A stretch of 64,000 nucleotides of DNA, from assembly GCA_019912665.1 (NCBI GenBank), contig JAIOIE010000008.1, positions 62,001 to 126,000 of the forward strand. The letters run 5' to 3'. A program made the position numbers and the translations under genes. Of this stretch, positions 38,710-47,520 are shown one piece after another. Under the pieces are notes generated by a model. That model was not told where the DNA came from. It saw nothing but the letters and a program-made list of their open reading frames with translations, and did no database searches. Each line of letters opens with the position of its first letter. The stretch's first letter is position 1. The DNA comes from Deltaproteobacteria bacterium (lineage in GTDB: Bacteria > Desulfobacterota > GWC2-55-46).

Positions 38710-39510
38710 TCAGCCTTCCCTTTCAAGCGGCTCTTTTATACGCTCTATCGACCTTGCCCTCCCGTCGGAGGCGCCTATGGTGACGGCCACGCCCTGAAGC
38801 TCTATTCCCTTAGTAGCCACGTCAAACTTTACAGGCATCTGCCGTAGGAACCTTTCGAGTACCGTCTCCTTCTTCATCCCTATGACTGAATCCGTCGGGC
38901 CGGTCATGCCCGCGTCGGTTATGAACGCCGTACCGCCGGAGAGCACCCTTTCATCGGACGTCTGCACGTGCGTGTGCGTGCCGATAACCGCGCTTGCGAG
39001 CCCGTCAAGGTGCCATGCCAGGGCCGTCTTCTCCGAGGTCGTCTCGGCGTGCATGTCGATAATGACTATCGGCGTCTCGGCCTTGAGCCTCTTTACTATA
39101 TCCATTCCTGCCCTGAACGGGCACTCAAGGCACTCCATGAAGACCCTGCCCATGAGGTTTACAACGCCCACCTTTAAGCCGGAGGGTGTTTCGTAAACGC
39201 CCCACCCGTTCCCCGGCGCGCCGGCAGGGTAGTTGGCGGGGCGTATAAGCCTCGGCTCCGAGCGTATGTAGTCGTATATCTCCTTCTTGTCCCAGATGTG
39301 GTTCCCGGTGGTGATGACGTTTATCTGGAGCTTTTTAAGCTCCTCCGCTATCTCGGGCGTTATGCCGAAGCCGCCAGCCGAGTTCTCCCCGTTCGCCACG
39401 ACAAGGTCGGGCGAATGCCTCCCAACGAGCTTCGGCAAAAGCTCCCTTACCGCAAGCCTTCCGGGCCGCCCCACGATATCCCCGATGAATAATACCTTTA
39501 CCTCTTCCAT
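38710..39510 (-). CDS. ymdB: YmdB-family metallophosphoesterase
   Basis: A 266-residue cytoplasmic phosphodiesterase of the YmdB family (TIGR00282), known to hydrolyse 2',3'-cAMP. Metal-binding motifs are clear: GDIVGRPG at the start, NGENSAGG, TGNHIWD, MHAETTSEK and GTHTHV. It lies between rny and tyrS. In Firmicutes the same gene also neighbours rny, and a role in RNA turnover signalling has been suggested there. Confidence 0.93.
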   Translation of the reverse strand: MEEVKVLFIGDIVGRPGRLAVRELLPKLVGRHSPDLVVANGENSAGGFGITPEIAEELKKLQINVITTGNHIWDKKEIYDYIRSEPRLIRPANYPAGAPGNGWGVYETPSGLKVGVVNLMGRVFMECLECPFRAGMDIVKRLKAETPIVIIDMHAETTSEKTALAWHLDGLASAVIGTHTHVQTSDERVLSGGTAFITDAGMTGPTDSVIGMKKETVLERFLRQMPVKFDVATKGIELQGVAVTIGASDGRARSIERIKEPLEREG

Positions 39511-39540
39511 TCCCCGGCCCTTGACGCAACCCGCTTGAAA

Positions 39541-39832
39541 GTCTTGAGAGGACCTTTTTATAAAAAGGTTTCTTAGAGCCGCTGGATGCTTAAAGGGCTC
39601 AAGGGGCTTATAGCCTCATGCAGCACATTCGCATCCATCGGACCTGACACTCTCTCCAAAATTTTTAATTCCCAGAGAGCCCCCTTGTAAGGGGGCTCTC
39701 TGGGAAAGAACTAAAAGTCTTTGAAGGGGGCAACTGAGATTGCACGCCTAAGTGGTTATTCAAGCCAAATCGATTAAAAAGGCACATTGGTTCGCAATCC
39801 CAGTTAAAACTTTCTACAGAAAGGTTCCCCCA
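39541..39832. repeat. Structured intergenic repeat, family A, copy 2
   Basis: The same three modules as copy 1 at 2726-2880: a TTTTTATAAAAA hairpin, a CTCTCCAAAATTTTTAATTC...AACTAAAAGTCTTTG hairpin around a CCCAGAGAGCCCCC stem, and ACTTTCTACAGAAAGGTTCCCCC. It is longer than copy 1 because about 80 bases separate modules one and two, and a 74-bp element interrupts the link to module three. It fills most of the 342-base gap between rny and ymdB. Confidence 0.75.
39732..39805. repeat. 74-bp inserted element with terminal inverted repeats
   Basis: AACTGAGATTGC at one end and GCAATCCCAGTT at the other are inverted repeats matching at 11 of 12 bases. The segment replaces about seven bases of the family A repeat and has no coding capacity, so it looks like a very small non-autonomous element inserted in, or exchanged into, another repeat. 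Confidence 0.55.
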
Positions 39833-39852
39833 GGATTTTCAGCAGCCTGTTT

Positions 39853-41421
39853 TTACTTCGCGAACTCTACTGCCCTGGATTCCCGTATGACGGTCACTTT
39901 TATCTGTCCGGGGTAGGTGAGCTCTTTTTCTATCTTCTTTGCTATGTCCTTTGAGAGGACGACTGCGCCGTCGTCGTTAACCGCCTGGGTCTCGACTATG
40001 ACCCTGACTTCTCTTCCGGCCTGAAGGGCATACGCCTTCTCCACTCCGCCGAAGCCTTTCGCTATCTTTTCAAGGTCGTCGAGGCGCTTTATGTAGCTCT
40101 CGAGCATCTCCCTTCTTGCGCCGGGCCTCGCGGCCGAGAGCGTATCGGCGGCCTGAACCAGTATGCCGAATATGTTCTCGGGCGTGTCGTCATGGTGCTG
40201 GCCTATGGCGGCGACTATCTTCCCTGACTCGCCGTATTTCTTGGCAAGCTCGGCGCCGATTGCGGCGTGCGGTCCCTCGACCTCGTGGTCAACGGCCTTG
40301 CCGATGTCATGGAGGAGCCCGACCCTCCTCGCGGTCTTTGCCGGGAGCCCGAGCTCGGAAGCCATTACCCCGCAGATGAAGGCCACTTCCATGGAGTGCG
40401 AGTAGACGTTCTGCGCGTAGCTCGTCCTGAACTTGAGCCTTCCTATGAGCTTCTGTATTTCCTTGTGGATACCGTGGAGGCCGGTATCGAATATCGCCCT
40501 CTCCCCGGCCTCCATTATGGCCTGGTTGACCTCTGATTCGACCTTCGAGACTATCTCCTCGATCCTCGAAGGGTGTATACGGCCGTCGGTGATGAGGCGC
40601 TCAAGCGACTGCTTCGCGATTTCCCTCCTCACGGGGTTGTGGCCGGAGAGTATGACGGCCTCGGGCGTGTCGTCTATTATGACGTCTATGCCGGTCGCGG
40701 CCTCGATGGCGCGGATGTTACGGCCCTCCCTGCCTATGATGCGGCCCTTCATCTCGTCGTTCGGCAGGTTCACGACCGAGACGGTCCTTTCGGCCACGTA
40801 CTCGCCGGAGTACCTCTGGATGGCGAGCGCGATTATGTCCTTGGCCTTCTTGTCGGCCTCGGCCTTGGTCTCTTCCTCTATCCTCTTTATGAGTTTTCCG
40901 GCCTCGTGCTTGGCCTCGTTCTCCATCTGCTCGACGAGCATCCTCTTGGCCTCCTCGGCGGAGATGCCCGCCAGGGCCTCGAGCCTGGTCTTCTGCTCGG
41001 CGATGAGGCCCTCTATCTCGGCCTCCATGTCCTTGATCTTTTTTTCCTGGGCGGCAAGGGTCTTTTCCCTCTTCTGGAACTCGGCCTCCCTCCGGTCTAT
41101 TGCCTCGAATTTCTTGTCGAGGTTCTCCTCTTTCTGCTGTACTCTTTTTTCAAGGGACTGGAGCTCCTTTCTCCTCTCCCTCGTCTCTTTTTCAAATTCG
41201 GCCTTGCCCTCGAATAATATGTCCTTGGCCTCGAGCTCGGCCGACTTTCTTACGTTCTCGGCCTCCTTCTTGGCGTCGGCCACGATAGCCTCAGCGGTCT
41301 TCCTGCCGGCATCGAGGCTCGCGTTCTCCATCTTCCTTTTTAAGGCGAAACCGATCCCGACCCCTATGATAATCGCAAAGACAGCTATAACCGCAACGAT
41401 GACGATGGTCGATATTTCCAT
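39853..41421 (-). CDS. rny: Ribonuclease Y
   Basis: A 522-residue membrane-anchored endoribonuclease that starts mRNA decay. It has an N-terminal transmembrane helix (about 5-27), a long charged coiled coil (about 30-205), a KH RNA-binding domain ([11 protein letters not shown]) and an HD domain with the metal-binding pair in [10 protein letters not shown]. Length is normal for the family. It is followed on the same strand by ymdB and tyrS, although a 342-base repeat-rich gap intervenes. Confidence 0.96.
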   Translation of the reverse strand: MEISTIVIVAVIAVFAIIIGVGIGFALKRKMENASLDAGRKTAEAIVADAKKEAENVRKSAELEAKDILFEGKAEFEKETRERRKELQSLEKRVQQKEENLDKKFEAIDRREAEFQKREKTLAAQEKKIKDMEAEIEGLIAEQKTRLEALAGISAEEAKRMLVEQMENEAKHEAGKLIKRIEEETKAEADKKAKDIIALAIQRYSGEYVAERTVSVVNLPNDEMKGRIIGREGRNIRAIEAATGIDVIIDDTPEAVILSGHNPVRREIAKQSLERLITDGRIHPSRIEEIVSKVESEVNQAIMEAGERAIFDTGLHGIHKEIQKLIGRLKFRTSYAQNVYSHSMEVAFICGVMASELGLPAKTARRVGLLHDIGKAVDHEVEGPHAAIGAELAKKYGESGKIVAAIGQHHDDTPENIFGILVQAADTLSAARPGARREMLESYIKRLDDLEKIAKGFGGVEKAYALQAGREVRVIVETQAVNDDGAVVLSKDIAKKIEKELTYPGQIKVTVIRESRAVEFAK

Positions 41422-41471
41422 ACAGGACTTCCCCCTTCTGCCGTGTATTTAATAGGGTACGGGGCCGCCGC

Positions 41472-42113
41472 TTAAACGCGCCGCGCTCCGCCCTTTTGCG
41501 CCCCCCCGGAAGCCTTCGTCACGATAATCCGCTTCTCGGTCACTATCGCCGAGACCGGCACGTCGTGGGGCTCGAGGGGGATATTCACTTTTACTACCTG
41601 GAACTCGTAAGCCAAGGCGATTTTCGGGCAACCGGCCGATGCGAGCGCCGCGTCATAGTAGCCTTTGCCGAAACCGAGCCTTCCGCCCTGCTCGTCGAAC
41701 GCTACCCCCGGGACGACTATGAGGTCCAGGCCGCTCGCGTCGGATGCCTGGTTACCGGCATGAGGCTCGCGTAGCTCATACGACCCGGCGGAAAGCTCGT
41801 CGAGGCTCCATACCCTGAAGAACCTTAACAGGCGTGTATTCTCGAAGCCGCATTCCACGCCCCCCGGTCGGACTATCCTTGGATAGAAGACCTCCTTGCC
41901 GTCCCTCATGGCCGCGGCGAAGATCTCGTCGGTCAGGACCTCGTTACCGAAGCTCGAATAGAGGGCGATTCGGCGCGATTCCCGGTAAAAGCCCGTGGAT
42001 AGGAACCGCTTCTCCGCCATAGAGCTCAGTTTCCGGACCTCTTCGAACGGGAGCCTTCTTCTCTCTTCGAGAAGCTCGCCTCTAAGGAGCGCTTTTTCGG
42101 CAGACCTCGCCAT
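41472..42113 (-). CDS. 5-formyltetrahydrofolate cyclo-ligase
   Basis: A 213-residue enzyme that converts 5-formyl-THF to 5,10-methenyl-THF with ATP. The family motif VPGVAFDEQGGRLGFGKGYYD (about residues 133-153) is intact, as is the early Arg/Lys-rich helix with a KxxLR element. It lies just downstream of a 6S RNA gene and zapA, the same gene order (zapA-6S-ygfA/fau) seen in gamma-proteobacteria. Confidence 0.92.
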   Translation of the reverse strand: MARSAEKALLRGELLEERRRLPFEEVRKLSSMAEKRFLSTGFYRESRRIALYSSFGNEVLTDEIFAAAMRDGKEVFYPRIVRPGGVECGFENTRLLRFFRVWSLDELSAGSYELREPHAGNQASDASGLDLIVVPGVAFDEQGGRLGFGKGYYDAALASAGCPKIALAYEFQVVKVNIPLEPHDVPVSAIVTEKRIIVTKASGGAQKGGARRV

Positions 42114-42341
42114 TGACCTTGTGAAAGGACGGGTTGGAAAACTGGAAGGGCTTTGCTTGAACGGAAAGAATAGACTGATACGCGCCCGGCTGGCGCGGGG
42201 CTTCGTATCCTAAGGGCGTTCTATTTCCTCACTGCTTTACGTGCTTCAAATTTGAGCATGTTTTGTCATTGCGGCCCTTTAGGGCCTTCAAAACGATGTA
42301 TCTGTAACGACTTTACTGCTTAAGTCGGTTTGCCTTTTAAT

Positions 42342-42516
42342 CCCCCCCGCACGGGCCGTGTCGACTGTAATTTGAACCTGTCAGAGACAGGTGGGCGCCC
42401 TGTGGCATGTTTCCGGCTTTCCCGCAGGGGACGTGCCGTCCGCGAGCCAGTGAAGGCTCCCTCATTTAGAGTGTTGGTTCTAAATATACCGACCGATCAC
42501 TAACCCGGCAGGGGGG
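42342..42516 (-). ncRNA. ssrS: 6S RNA
   Basis: The minus strand between zapA and the cyclo-ligase gene folds like 6S RNA: a C6/G7 closing stem at the ends (42511-42516 with 42342-42348), a long imperfect helix including ATATTTAGAACC opposite GGTTCAAATTAC, and a large central bubble flanked by GAGGGAGCC and ACAGGGCGCCCACCTGT. 6S RNA binds the sigma-70 holoenzyme and mimics an open promoter. Position and sequence agree with 6S of delta-type proteobacteria. Exact ends are estimated from the closing stem. The rest of the spacer (42114-42341) has a GGCCCTTTAGGGCC palindrome at 42273-42286 and no gene. Confidence 0.85.
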
Positions 42517-42521
42517 AAGGC

Positions 42522-42794
42522 TTAACTAACCAGCCTTCCGTTTATCTTTTGAGCAAGCTCTTCGGATTTCCTTCCCAGCCTTTCGAGCATCTCCTTTGTC
42601 TTGATGACCTCGCCCGTTATGTTCAGGGCGGCTAAAAGCGCCAGGTCCAAGGTAGATACCGCTTTTGTGTTCTCCTTTACCTCCTCTATCTTAGTGTTCA
42701 GGTAATCCTCGACAGCGCGGATATATTCTTCGCCTTCTTCGCTTTTGACAAGGAGCTTGTGGCCGAATATCCTGAGCTCAGCGACCTTCTTCAA
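42522..42794 (-). CDS. zapA: Cell division protein ZapA
   Basis: A 90-residue FtsZ-associated protein that bundles FtsZ filaments. It begins with the family pattern (VAELRIFGHKLLVKS), has the IRAVEDYLN helix, and then a C-terminal coiled coil. It lies seven bases after the zapB-like gene and immediately before the 6S RNA. Confidence 0.92.
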   Translation of the reverse strand: MKKVAELRIFGHKLLVKSEEGEEYIRAVEDYLNTKIEEVKENTKAVSTLDLALLAALNITGEVIKTKEMLERLGRKSEELAQKINGRLVS

Positions 42795-42801
42795 GGCAAC
42801 C

Positions 42802-43032
42802 TCACGCTCCCTGTATGAGGGTTTCGAGCCTTGCGAGGAGCCCGTCCACCTTCTCCCGGACCTGGTCCCGCTCGCCTTCGAGTCTCTTCAGGTTCTTTTT
42901 TAATTCAGCTATTTCGAGGTCTTTGGAACTGATTTCGGCCTTAAGGTCTTCTTTTTCAGCGGAAGCTGCCTCGTGAGCGGCCAGAAGGCGGAGCAACCCC
43001 TCTTCCAGCCTTTCAAATTGTTCAATCGCCAT
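42802..43032 (-). CDS. zapB: ZapB-like coiled-coil protein
   Basis: A 76-residue protein that is almost entirely coiled coil, with Leu/Ile heptads and many Glu/Lys. Size, composition and the position directly before zapA indicate a ZapB-type division-ring protein. Sequence alone would not prove it because coiled coils look alike. Confidence 0.75.
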   Translation of the reverse strand: MAIEQFERLEEGLLRLLAAHEAASAEKEDLKAEISSKDLEIAELKKNLKRLEGERDQVREKVDGLLARLETLIQGA

Positions 43033-43157
43033 TCAAAATACCCTCCGGTCCATTTATATGGTACTTTTTTCAACCTGACAAGTCAAGGATAATAGGTTTT
43101 GCTCCCGCCCGTCTCGGAAAAACCGCTGCACGCCAGGTTTTCCTCTCCGCAGGGCGC

Positions 43158-43183
43158 AAAAAAACCCTCGGAATAGAGGGTTT
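43158..43183 (-). terminator. Terminator after the glutamate synthase operon
   Basis: On the minus strand AAACCCTC and GAGGGTTT form a stem with a six-base loop followed by seven T. It lies about 240 bases beyond the last glutamate synthase gene, past a family C repeat. Confidence 0.82.
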
Positions 43184-43284
43184 AAGTGGCAGTGTTCATG
43201 GCTGAGCAGCTAAACTTCTTTGCCGGGAAGAAGAGCCCGGACTCTCTTAAAATGTGTCTAAAAGAATAGCGGCTTTGATAAAAT

Positions 43285-43421
43285 GACCTCTAAAAATTAG
43301 AGATTTTCCCCGCATCGAGGAAGGCCGGGAATAAAAAGCGGAGCATATATAATAATATGTGAGCATTTTTATTCATGGCCTGACAAAGAGTCCGGGGAAA
43401 AGATCAATTTTTAGAGGTTGA
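43285..43421. repeat. Intergenic repeat with terminal inverted repeats, family C, copy 1
   Basis: A 137-bp element. Its ends, CTCTAAAAATTAGAGATTTTCC and the inverted CGGGGAAAAGATCAATTTTT with AGAG after it, are complementary over about 25 bases. The centre holds GGGAATAAAAAGCGGAGCAT facing ATGTGAGCATTTTTATTC. It abuts the gltB3-like stop. Related copies occur at 56107-56247 and 56948-57070, and end fragments at 47012-47041 and 52826-52850. The rest of the 43033-43421 spacer has a terminator but no gene. Confidence 0.8.
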
Positions 43422-44153
43422 CTAATAGGCGTATAGGTTGCCGTAGGGCCTCGCCGAAACCGGGACCAGCTTCTTAAACCCCTTTGCCATCACTTCCTCG
43501 AGCTTAAGACCCAGATCCGCGCAATAGTCCGTAAGGGCGTCCTTCAATACCTTCAGGTCGTCCTCGTCGGGTTCCATGACCCCGACCTCTGCCCCGCACA
43601 TGTCCTTGTCAACCTCGCCGCGGACAAAGATCATCCCCCCGTGCATGCCGGTGCCGAGGTAGTCGCCTACAATGGGCCCGTCGTTGTCAAGGCCGAGGAG
43701 TATGAGGAGCCCGCCTGCCATGTACTCTCCGAAAAAGTCTCCGGCCGTGCCGCCGACGATTATGGTGGGCCCCTGCTTCTTGTCGCCCTTCATGTGGATG
43801 CCGACCCTGTAGCCCACATTTCCCCTTATGTGGAGCTTCCCGCCCCTCATGCCGTAACCGAGGACGTCACCGGCGTGCCCTTCTATGATGACCTTGCCGC
43901 TGTTCATGGTGTTGCTTATGTTGTCCTGCGCGTTGGACCTTATTCTTATCGTCGGGCCGTCCATGAAGGCCGCGAGGTCGTTCCCCGGCACGCCCTCTAT
44001 GGTTATCGAGACCTTGGCCCTGAGCCCGTCACCTATGTAGTACTGGCCGTTCACGTTCTCCAGGACTATCTCCTTCTCGCCCTTTTCGACCGCTTCGCGG
44101 ACCTTTTTATTAAGGTCGCGGTAATATGTCCCTTTTGCGTCTATCTTAACCAT
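43422..44153 (-). CDS. Glutamate synthase GXGXG domain subunit (GltB3-like)
   Basis: A 243-residue protein matching the beta-helical C-terminal domain of the glutamate synthase large subunit as a separate polypeptide. The repeated G-x-G-x-x-x-G pattern is clear (YGMRGGKLHIRGNVGYRVG and later repeats). In split, archaeal-type glutamate synthases this domain closes the ammonia tunnel and contacts the FMN subunit. The ATG at 44153 is chosen because upstream in-frame codons fall in the family B repeat. It is the last gene of the cluster. Confidence 0.88.
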   Translation of the reverse strand: MVKIDAKGTYYRDLNKKVREAVEKGEKEIVLENVNGQYYIGDGLRAKVSITIEGVPGNDLAAFMDGPTIRIRSNAQDNISNTMNSGKVIIEGHAGDVLGYGMRGGKLHIRGNVGYRVGIHMKGDKKQGPTIIVGGTAGDFFGEYMAGGLLILLGLDNDGPIVGDYLGTGMHGGMIFVRGEVDKDMCGAEVGVMEPDEDDLKVLKDALTDYCADLGLKLEEVMAKGFKKLVPVSARPYGNLYAY

Positions 44154-44176
44154 CTTCCGTTCTTCCCTTCGGGTTC

Positions 44177-44300
44177 TAACAGGCTGCTGAAAAAGCCAAT
44201 CTGCTGCGTCGTCTTCAAAGTTCGTCACTGCGGCGTACCATAAAAGTACGCCTCATTCCTCACTTTCGACTCCTTGCATCTTGAGCTTTTTGAACAGCCT
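44177..44300. repeat. Intergenic palindromic repeat, family B, copy 2
   Basis: A 124-bp copy in the opposite orientation to that at 12076. It runs from AACAGGCTGCTGAAAAAGCC to TTTTTGAACAGCCTG with an inner GGCGTACCATAAAAGTACGCC hairpin. It sits inside the glutamate synthase operon, between the GltB2-like and GltB3-like genes. Confidence 0.82.
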
Positions 44301-44342
44301 GAATGCGATTTTGATTTTCAGCCACCTGCTAAATATCAATGG

Positions 44343-45851
44343 CTACCTGCCCGCCGGCTTTACGCCCAGGATGTCGAGAGTAAAGGAGTCGAGCCCAACT
44401 CCGCGGAGCCTCTCGCGGTTGCCCCTCAGGCTCTCTATGGAGTTTATGCCGAGGGCGCCGAGTATCTCCTTCAGCTCGTGCGTCCACGCGTGTATGAGGT
44501 TTATTAGCCTCTCGGCGTAGACCTCGGGGTCGAGCCTGGCCGTGAGCTCGGGCCTCTGGGTGGTTATGCCCCAGGAGCAGTTCCCGGTGTAGCACTTGCC
44601 GCATGTGGTGCAGCCCATCGTGATGAGTGCGGCCGTCCCTATTCCGACCGCGTCCGCGCCGAGGGCGATGGCCTTGGCGACATCAGCGCTCGACCTTATG
44701 CCTCCGGCGGCTATGATGGAGGCCTCGTTCCTTATGCCCTCCTGCCTGAGCCTGTCGTCGACCGCCGCGAGCGCGTGCTCTATGGGTATGCCGAGGTGGT
44801 CCCTTATGATGGAAGGCGCTGCGCCCGTGCCGCCCCTGAAGCCGTCCAGGTACACGATATCCGCGCCTGCCCGGACGATGCCCGAGGCGATGGCCGCAAC
44901 GTTATGAACCGCTGCTATCTTGACCGAGACGGGCTTGTAGTTAGTGGCTTCCTTTATGGCGTATATGAGCTGCCTTAAGTCCTCTATCGAGTAGATGTCG
45001 TGCTGGGGCGCGGGAGAGAGCGCGTCCGTGCCCACTGGTATCATCCTGGTCTTCGCTACCTCGAGGGGGATCTTCTCTCCGGGGAGATGGCCGCCTATGC
45101 CGGGTTTTGCGCCCTGGCCTATCTTTATCTCCACGGCCACGCCCGCGTTCAGGTAATCCGGGTTCACGCCGAACCTGCCGGATGCGACCTGCACGATGAT
45201 GTTCTTCCTGTACGGCACGAGGTCCTCGTGCAATCCGCCCTCGCCCGTGTTCATTACTATGCCGCACTCCCTGGCTGCGGTCGCGAGCACTTTCTGGGCA
45301 TTGAGGCTTATGGAGCCGTAGGACATGGGGGAGAAGATTATCGGGACCTCGAGCTTTATCTGGGGCGGAGCAGGTTCCGCGAGCTTGAGCTTTCCGTCCT
45401 TCCCCTTCTCTATCTTCACGCTCGACGGCTTCTTGCCGAGATAGGTCCGTAGCTCCATCGGCTCACGAAGGGGGTCGATGGAGGGGTTGGTGACCTGGCA
45501 GGCGTCGATGAGGAGGTTATCGAAAAGTATCGTGTAAGGGAGGTCGCTCCCCATGCCCGTAAGGGGTATGCCGCCCGTCTCCGCCTGTTTCTTGATGTTC
45601 CTGATATTGTGGTATCCCCAGTAGGCGTTCTGCTTGAACTTCGTGGGGTTGTCCTTTATCTCTATGGCCTCCTCGGGGCAGTAGTGATAGCACCTGAGGC
45701 ACTTCACGCATTTGAAGGTGTCTATGAGGACCTTATCACCGCCCCAGGAGTATACCCCCCAGCCGCAGTTCTGGATGCACCTCTTGCACCTTATGCATTT
45801 TACCCTGTCTATCGTCGCCAGATACTCAGGCGGGGCAAGGCTTCTGAACAT
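44343..45851 (-). CDS. Glutamate synthase FMN subunit with ferredoxin domain (GltB2-like)
   Basis: A protein of about 502 residues. The N-terminus has two 4Fe-4S motifs (CIRCKRCIQNC, and CVKCLRCYHYCP) and the remainder is the FMN-binding alpha/beta barrel of glutamate synthase, with GGLHED, GQGAKPGIGGHLPG and GGTGAAP motifs; CTTCGKCYTGNC near the end may hold a further cluster. It makes glutamate from 2-oxoglutarate and ammonia supplied by the amidotransferase subunit. The ATG at 45851 is preferred; another lies 12 codons upstream. No NAD(P)H-binding GltD is present, so electrons must come from an iron-sulfur donor. Confidence 0.9.
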   Translation of the reverse strand: MFRSLAPPEYLATIDRVKCIRCKRCIQNCGWGVYSWGGDKVLIDTFKCVKCLRCYHYCPEEAIEIKDNPTKFKQNAYWGYHNIRNIKKQAETGGIPLTGMGSDLPYTILFDNLLIDACQVTNPSIDPLREPMELRTYLGKKPSSVKIEKGKDGKLKLAEPAPPQIKLEVPIIFSPMSYGSISLNAQKVLATAARECGIVMNTGEGGLHEDLVPYRKNIIVQVASGRFGVNPDYLNAGVAVEIKIGQGAKPGIGGHLPGEKIPLEVAKTRMIPVGTDALSPAPQHDIYSIEDLRQLIYAIKEATNYKPVSVKIAAVHNVAAIASGIVRAGADIVYLDGFRGGTGAAPSIIRDHLGIPIEHALAAVDDRLRQEGIRNEASIIAAGGIRSSADVAKAIALGADAVGIGTAALITMGCTTCGKCYTGNCSWGITTQRPELTARLDPEVYAERLINLIHAWTHELKEILGALGINSIESLRGNRERLRGVGLDSFTLDILGVKPAGR

Positions 45852-45906
45852 TACCGTATTCCTCCTGCGTTGCTCAATGGGCCGCACCTGAAAGCGGCCC
45901 GCGAAT

Positions 45907-46983
45907 TCAGTCCTCGAGGTCCACTATGACCGGGTCTCCGGCCCTGGGAGCCCATACCTTCTCGGGCGCGGGGCATATGGCCCTAATTGCCGACTCCTCG
46001 GAGGCCATGTATGTTATATCGTCCTTTATCGCGGCCACGAGCGGCCTGAGCTTTATCCTGTCGTTTATGCCCACGAGCCCCTTACTGTGCCCGAAGAGTA
46101 TGGAGAACGGCCCGTTAAGGAGCGCGCTACCGTAGGTGAGCCTCAATGCGGTAAGCGCTTCCCTCTCACCCTCGTCCATGCGGTCTATGTTCTTCCAGAA
46201 GGGCGAGGCGAGCGCCGAGCAGGCCACCGGTATCGAAAGCCCGTGCCTCCTTATGAGGAGGTCGAGGAGATAGGCCGCGACCTCGGTGTCCGTAAGGAGC
46301 GTAAGCTTGTAGCCGTACATCTCGAGGTATCTCTTGTTTATCCCGTACGACGATATCTCGCCGTTATGCACTATGGACCAGTCGAGGAGCGTAAACGGGT
46401 GAGCGCCGCCCCACCAGCCAGGCGTGTTGGTCGGGAACCTCGTGTGCGCGGTCCAGATATAGCCTTCGTACTCATCCATCCTGAAGAACTCGGCAATATC
46501 GCAGGGATTTCCCACGCCCTTGAAGGCGCCCATGTTCTTACCGGAGCTGAATATGTAGGCGCCCTCTATCTCGGAGTTGACCCTCATGACCGTGGAGACC
46601 ACGAAGTCGGACTCCAGCACATCGCCCACGAGCTTTTCCTTCAAAGGCTCGACAAAGTACCTGACGAGCAGCGGGCTTATGGGTATGGTCTTTACAGGGC
46701 TCGTGGGTATCTCCTCGATCTTCTCGATATGGTAGCTGGCCTTAAGGACCTCCTCGACGGTGCGCCTGACCGAAGGCTCGTCGTACATTATGTGGAAGGC
46801 GTAGAAGTCCTTGAACTCGGGATATATGCCGTACGCGGCGTACCCGGCGCCGAGGCCGTTACCCCTGTCGGTCATGAGGCAGAGCGATTTGACGATATGG
46901 CTCCCGCTCACCCTCCTCCTTTTCCTGCTTATTAGGCCGGTAAGGCCGCAGCCCGATATGTCCTTCTGGTAATTATGGTTCAC
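45907..46983 (-). CDS. Class II glutamine amidotransferase subunit (GltB1-like)
   Basis: A 358-residue Ntn-type amidotransferase that releases ammonia from glutamine for the FMN subunit. The nucleophile is Cys12 in SGCGLTGLI; eleven residues precede it and must be cleaved to expose an N-terminal Cys. The glutamine-binding TRFPTNT and HNGEI motifs are present. It is upstream of the GltB2-like gene on the same strand with a 55-base gap. This is the archaeal-type split of the GltB protein. Confidence 0.9.
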   Translation of the reverse strand: MNHNYQKDISGCGLTGLISRKRRRVSGSHIVKSLCLMTDRGNGLGAGYAAYGIYPEFKDFYAFHIMYDEPSVRRTVEEVLKASYHIEKIEEIPTSPVKTIPISPLLVRYFVEPLKEKLVGDVLESDFVVSTVMRVNSEIEGAYIFSSGKNMGAFKGVGNPCDIAEFFRMDEYEGYIWTAHTRFPTNTPGWWGGAHPFTLLDWSIVHNGEISSYGINKRYLEMYGYKLTLLTDTEVAAYLLDLLIRRHGLSIPVACSALASPFWKNIDRMDEGEREALTALRLTYGSALLNGPFSILFGHSKGLVGINDRIKLRPLVAAIKDDITYMASEESAIRAICPAPEKVWAPRAGDPVIVDLED

Positions 46984-47011
46984 GGCTTTTCACCCTTCTC
47001 CTGGCAACCTC

Positions 47012-47041
47012 AAAAAATCGATCTTTCTAGTTTTTAGAGGT
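47012..47041. repeat. Family C repeat remnant
   Basis: The segment with CTCAAAAAATCGATCTTTCT followed by TTTTTAGAGG carries two end sequences of family C face to face, without the central hairpin. It overlaps the 3' end of the hdrC-like gene, whose last codons (TSKN) it supplies. It looks like an internally deleted copy. Confidence 0.5.
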
Positions 47042-47506
47042 CGCCTCCTGTGATTTCGTTTCCCCGGCCCCGGAGCGCTTCTCTTTCAAGAGCGCGTAGA
47101 GCTTCCTGAACTCGTCACCGCCCGAGGCCTTCGGCTCCGGGAGCCCGAGCTTCTTCCGGGCCGGCAGGGCCGGCTCGCCGAGCTTGCCGGTCTTGACGAA
47201 CATCTCCCAGCCCCTCTTGACCTGCGGCGGGTGCATGCCCTTTTTAGTTGCCACCATGCGAAGCGCGGTCATGGCGTTCTCGAAGCCGTAGTGCTGGTAG
47301 CATATCTCGACGCAATAGTGGCATTCCAGACACTCCCAGATGTGGCGGGAGGAGAGCCATCTCTCGTGGTTCCCGGAGAGTATGTCCCTTATGACCTCCC
47401 TCGGGTCGTAGCCGGGGATGTTCATGCAGGACGGGCATATCGAATAGCACGCGCCGCATTTGGAGCACATCTCGAGGAGCTTGAAATTGAGCGTGGTTTC
47501 GAGCAT
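47027..47506 (-). CDS. HdrC-like iron-sulfur protein
   Basis: A 159-residue protein with two 4Fe-4S motifs (CSKCGACYSIC at 14-24, and CLECHYCVEIC), matching subunit C of heterodisulfide reductase. In HdrBC it carries electrons between a donor and the HdrB active site. AAGGAGG lies eight bases before the ATG. The Lys-rich tail ends in sequence resembling a family C repeat. It directly follows the HdrB-like gene and precedes the glutamate synthase subunits, suggesting it feeds them. Confidence 0.88.
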   Translation of the reverse strand: MLETTLNFKLLEMCSKCGACYSICPSCMNIPGYDPREVIRDILSGNHERWLSSRHIWECLECHYCVEICYQHYGFENAMTALRMVATKKGMHPPQVKRGWEMFVKTGKLGEPALPARKKLGLPEPKASGGDEFRKLYALLKEKRSGAGETKSQEATSKN

Positions 47507-47520
47507 CGAGAAAAACCTCC

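Noticed and set aside
37855-38847. Plus-strand frame of 330 codons opposite tyrS and ymdB
   Set aside because: Both minus-strand genes are clear conserved enzymes; the antisense frame spans their boundary and has no domain.
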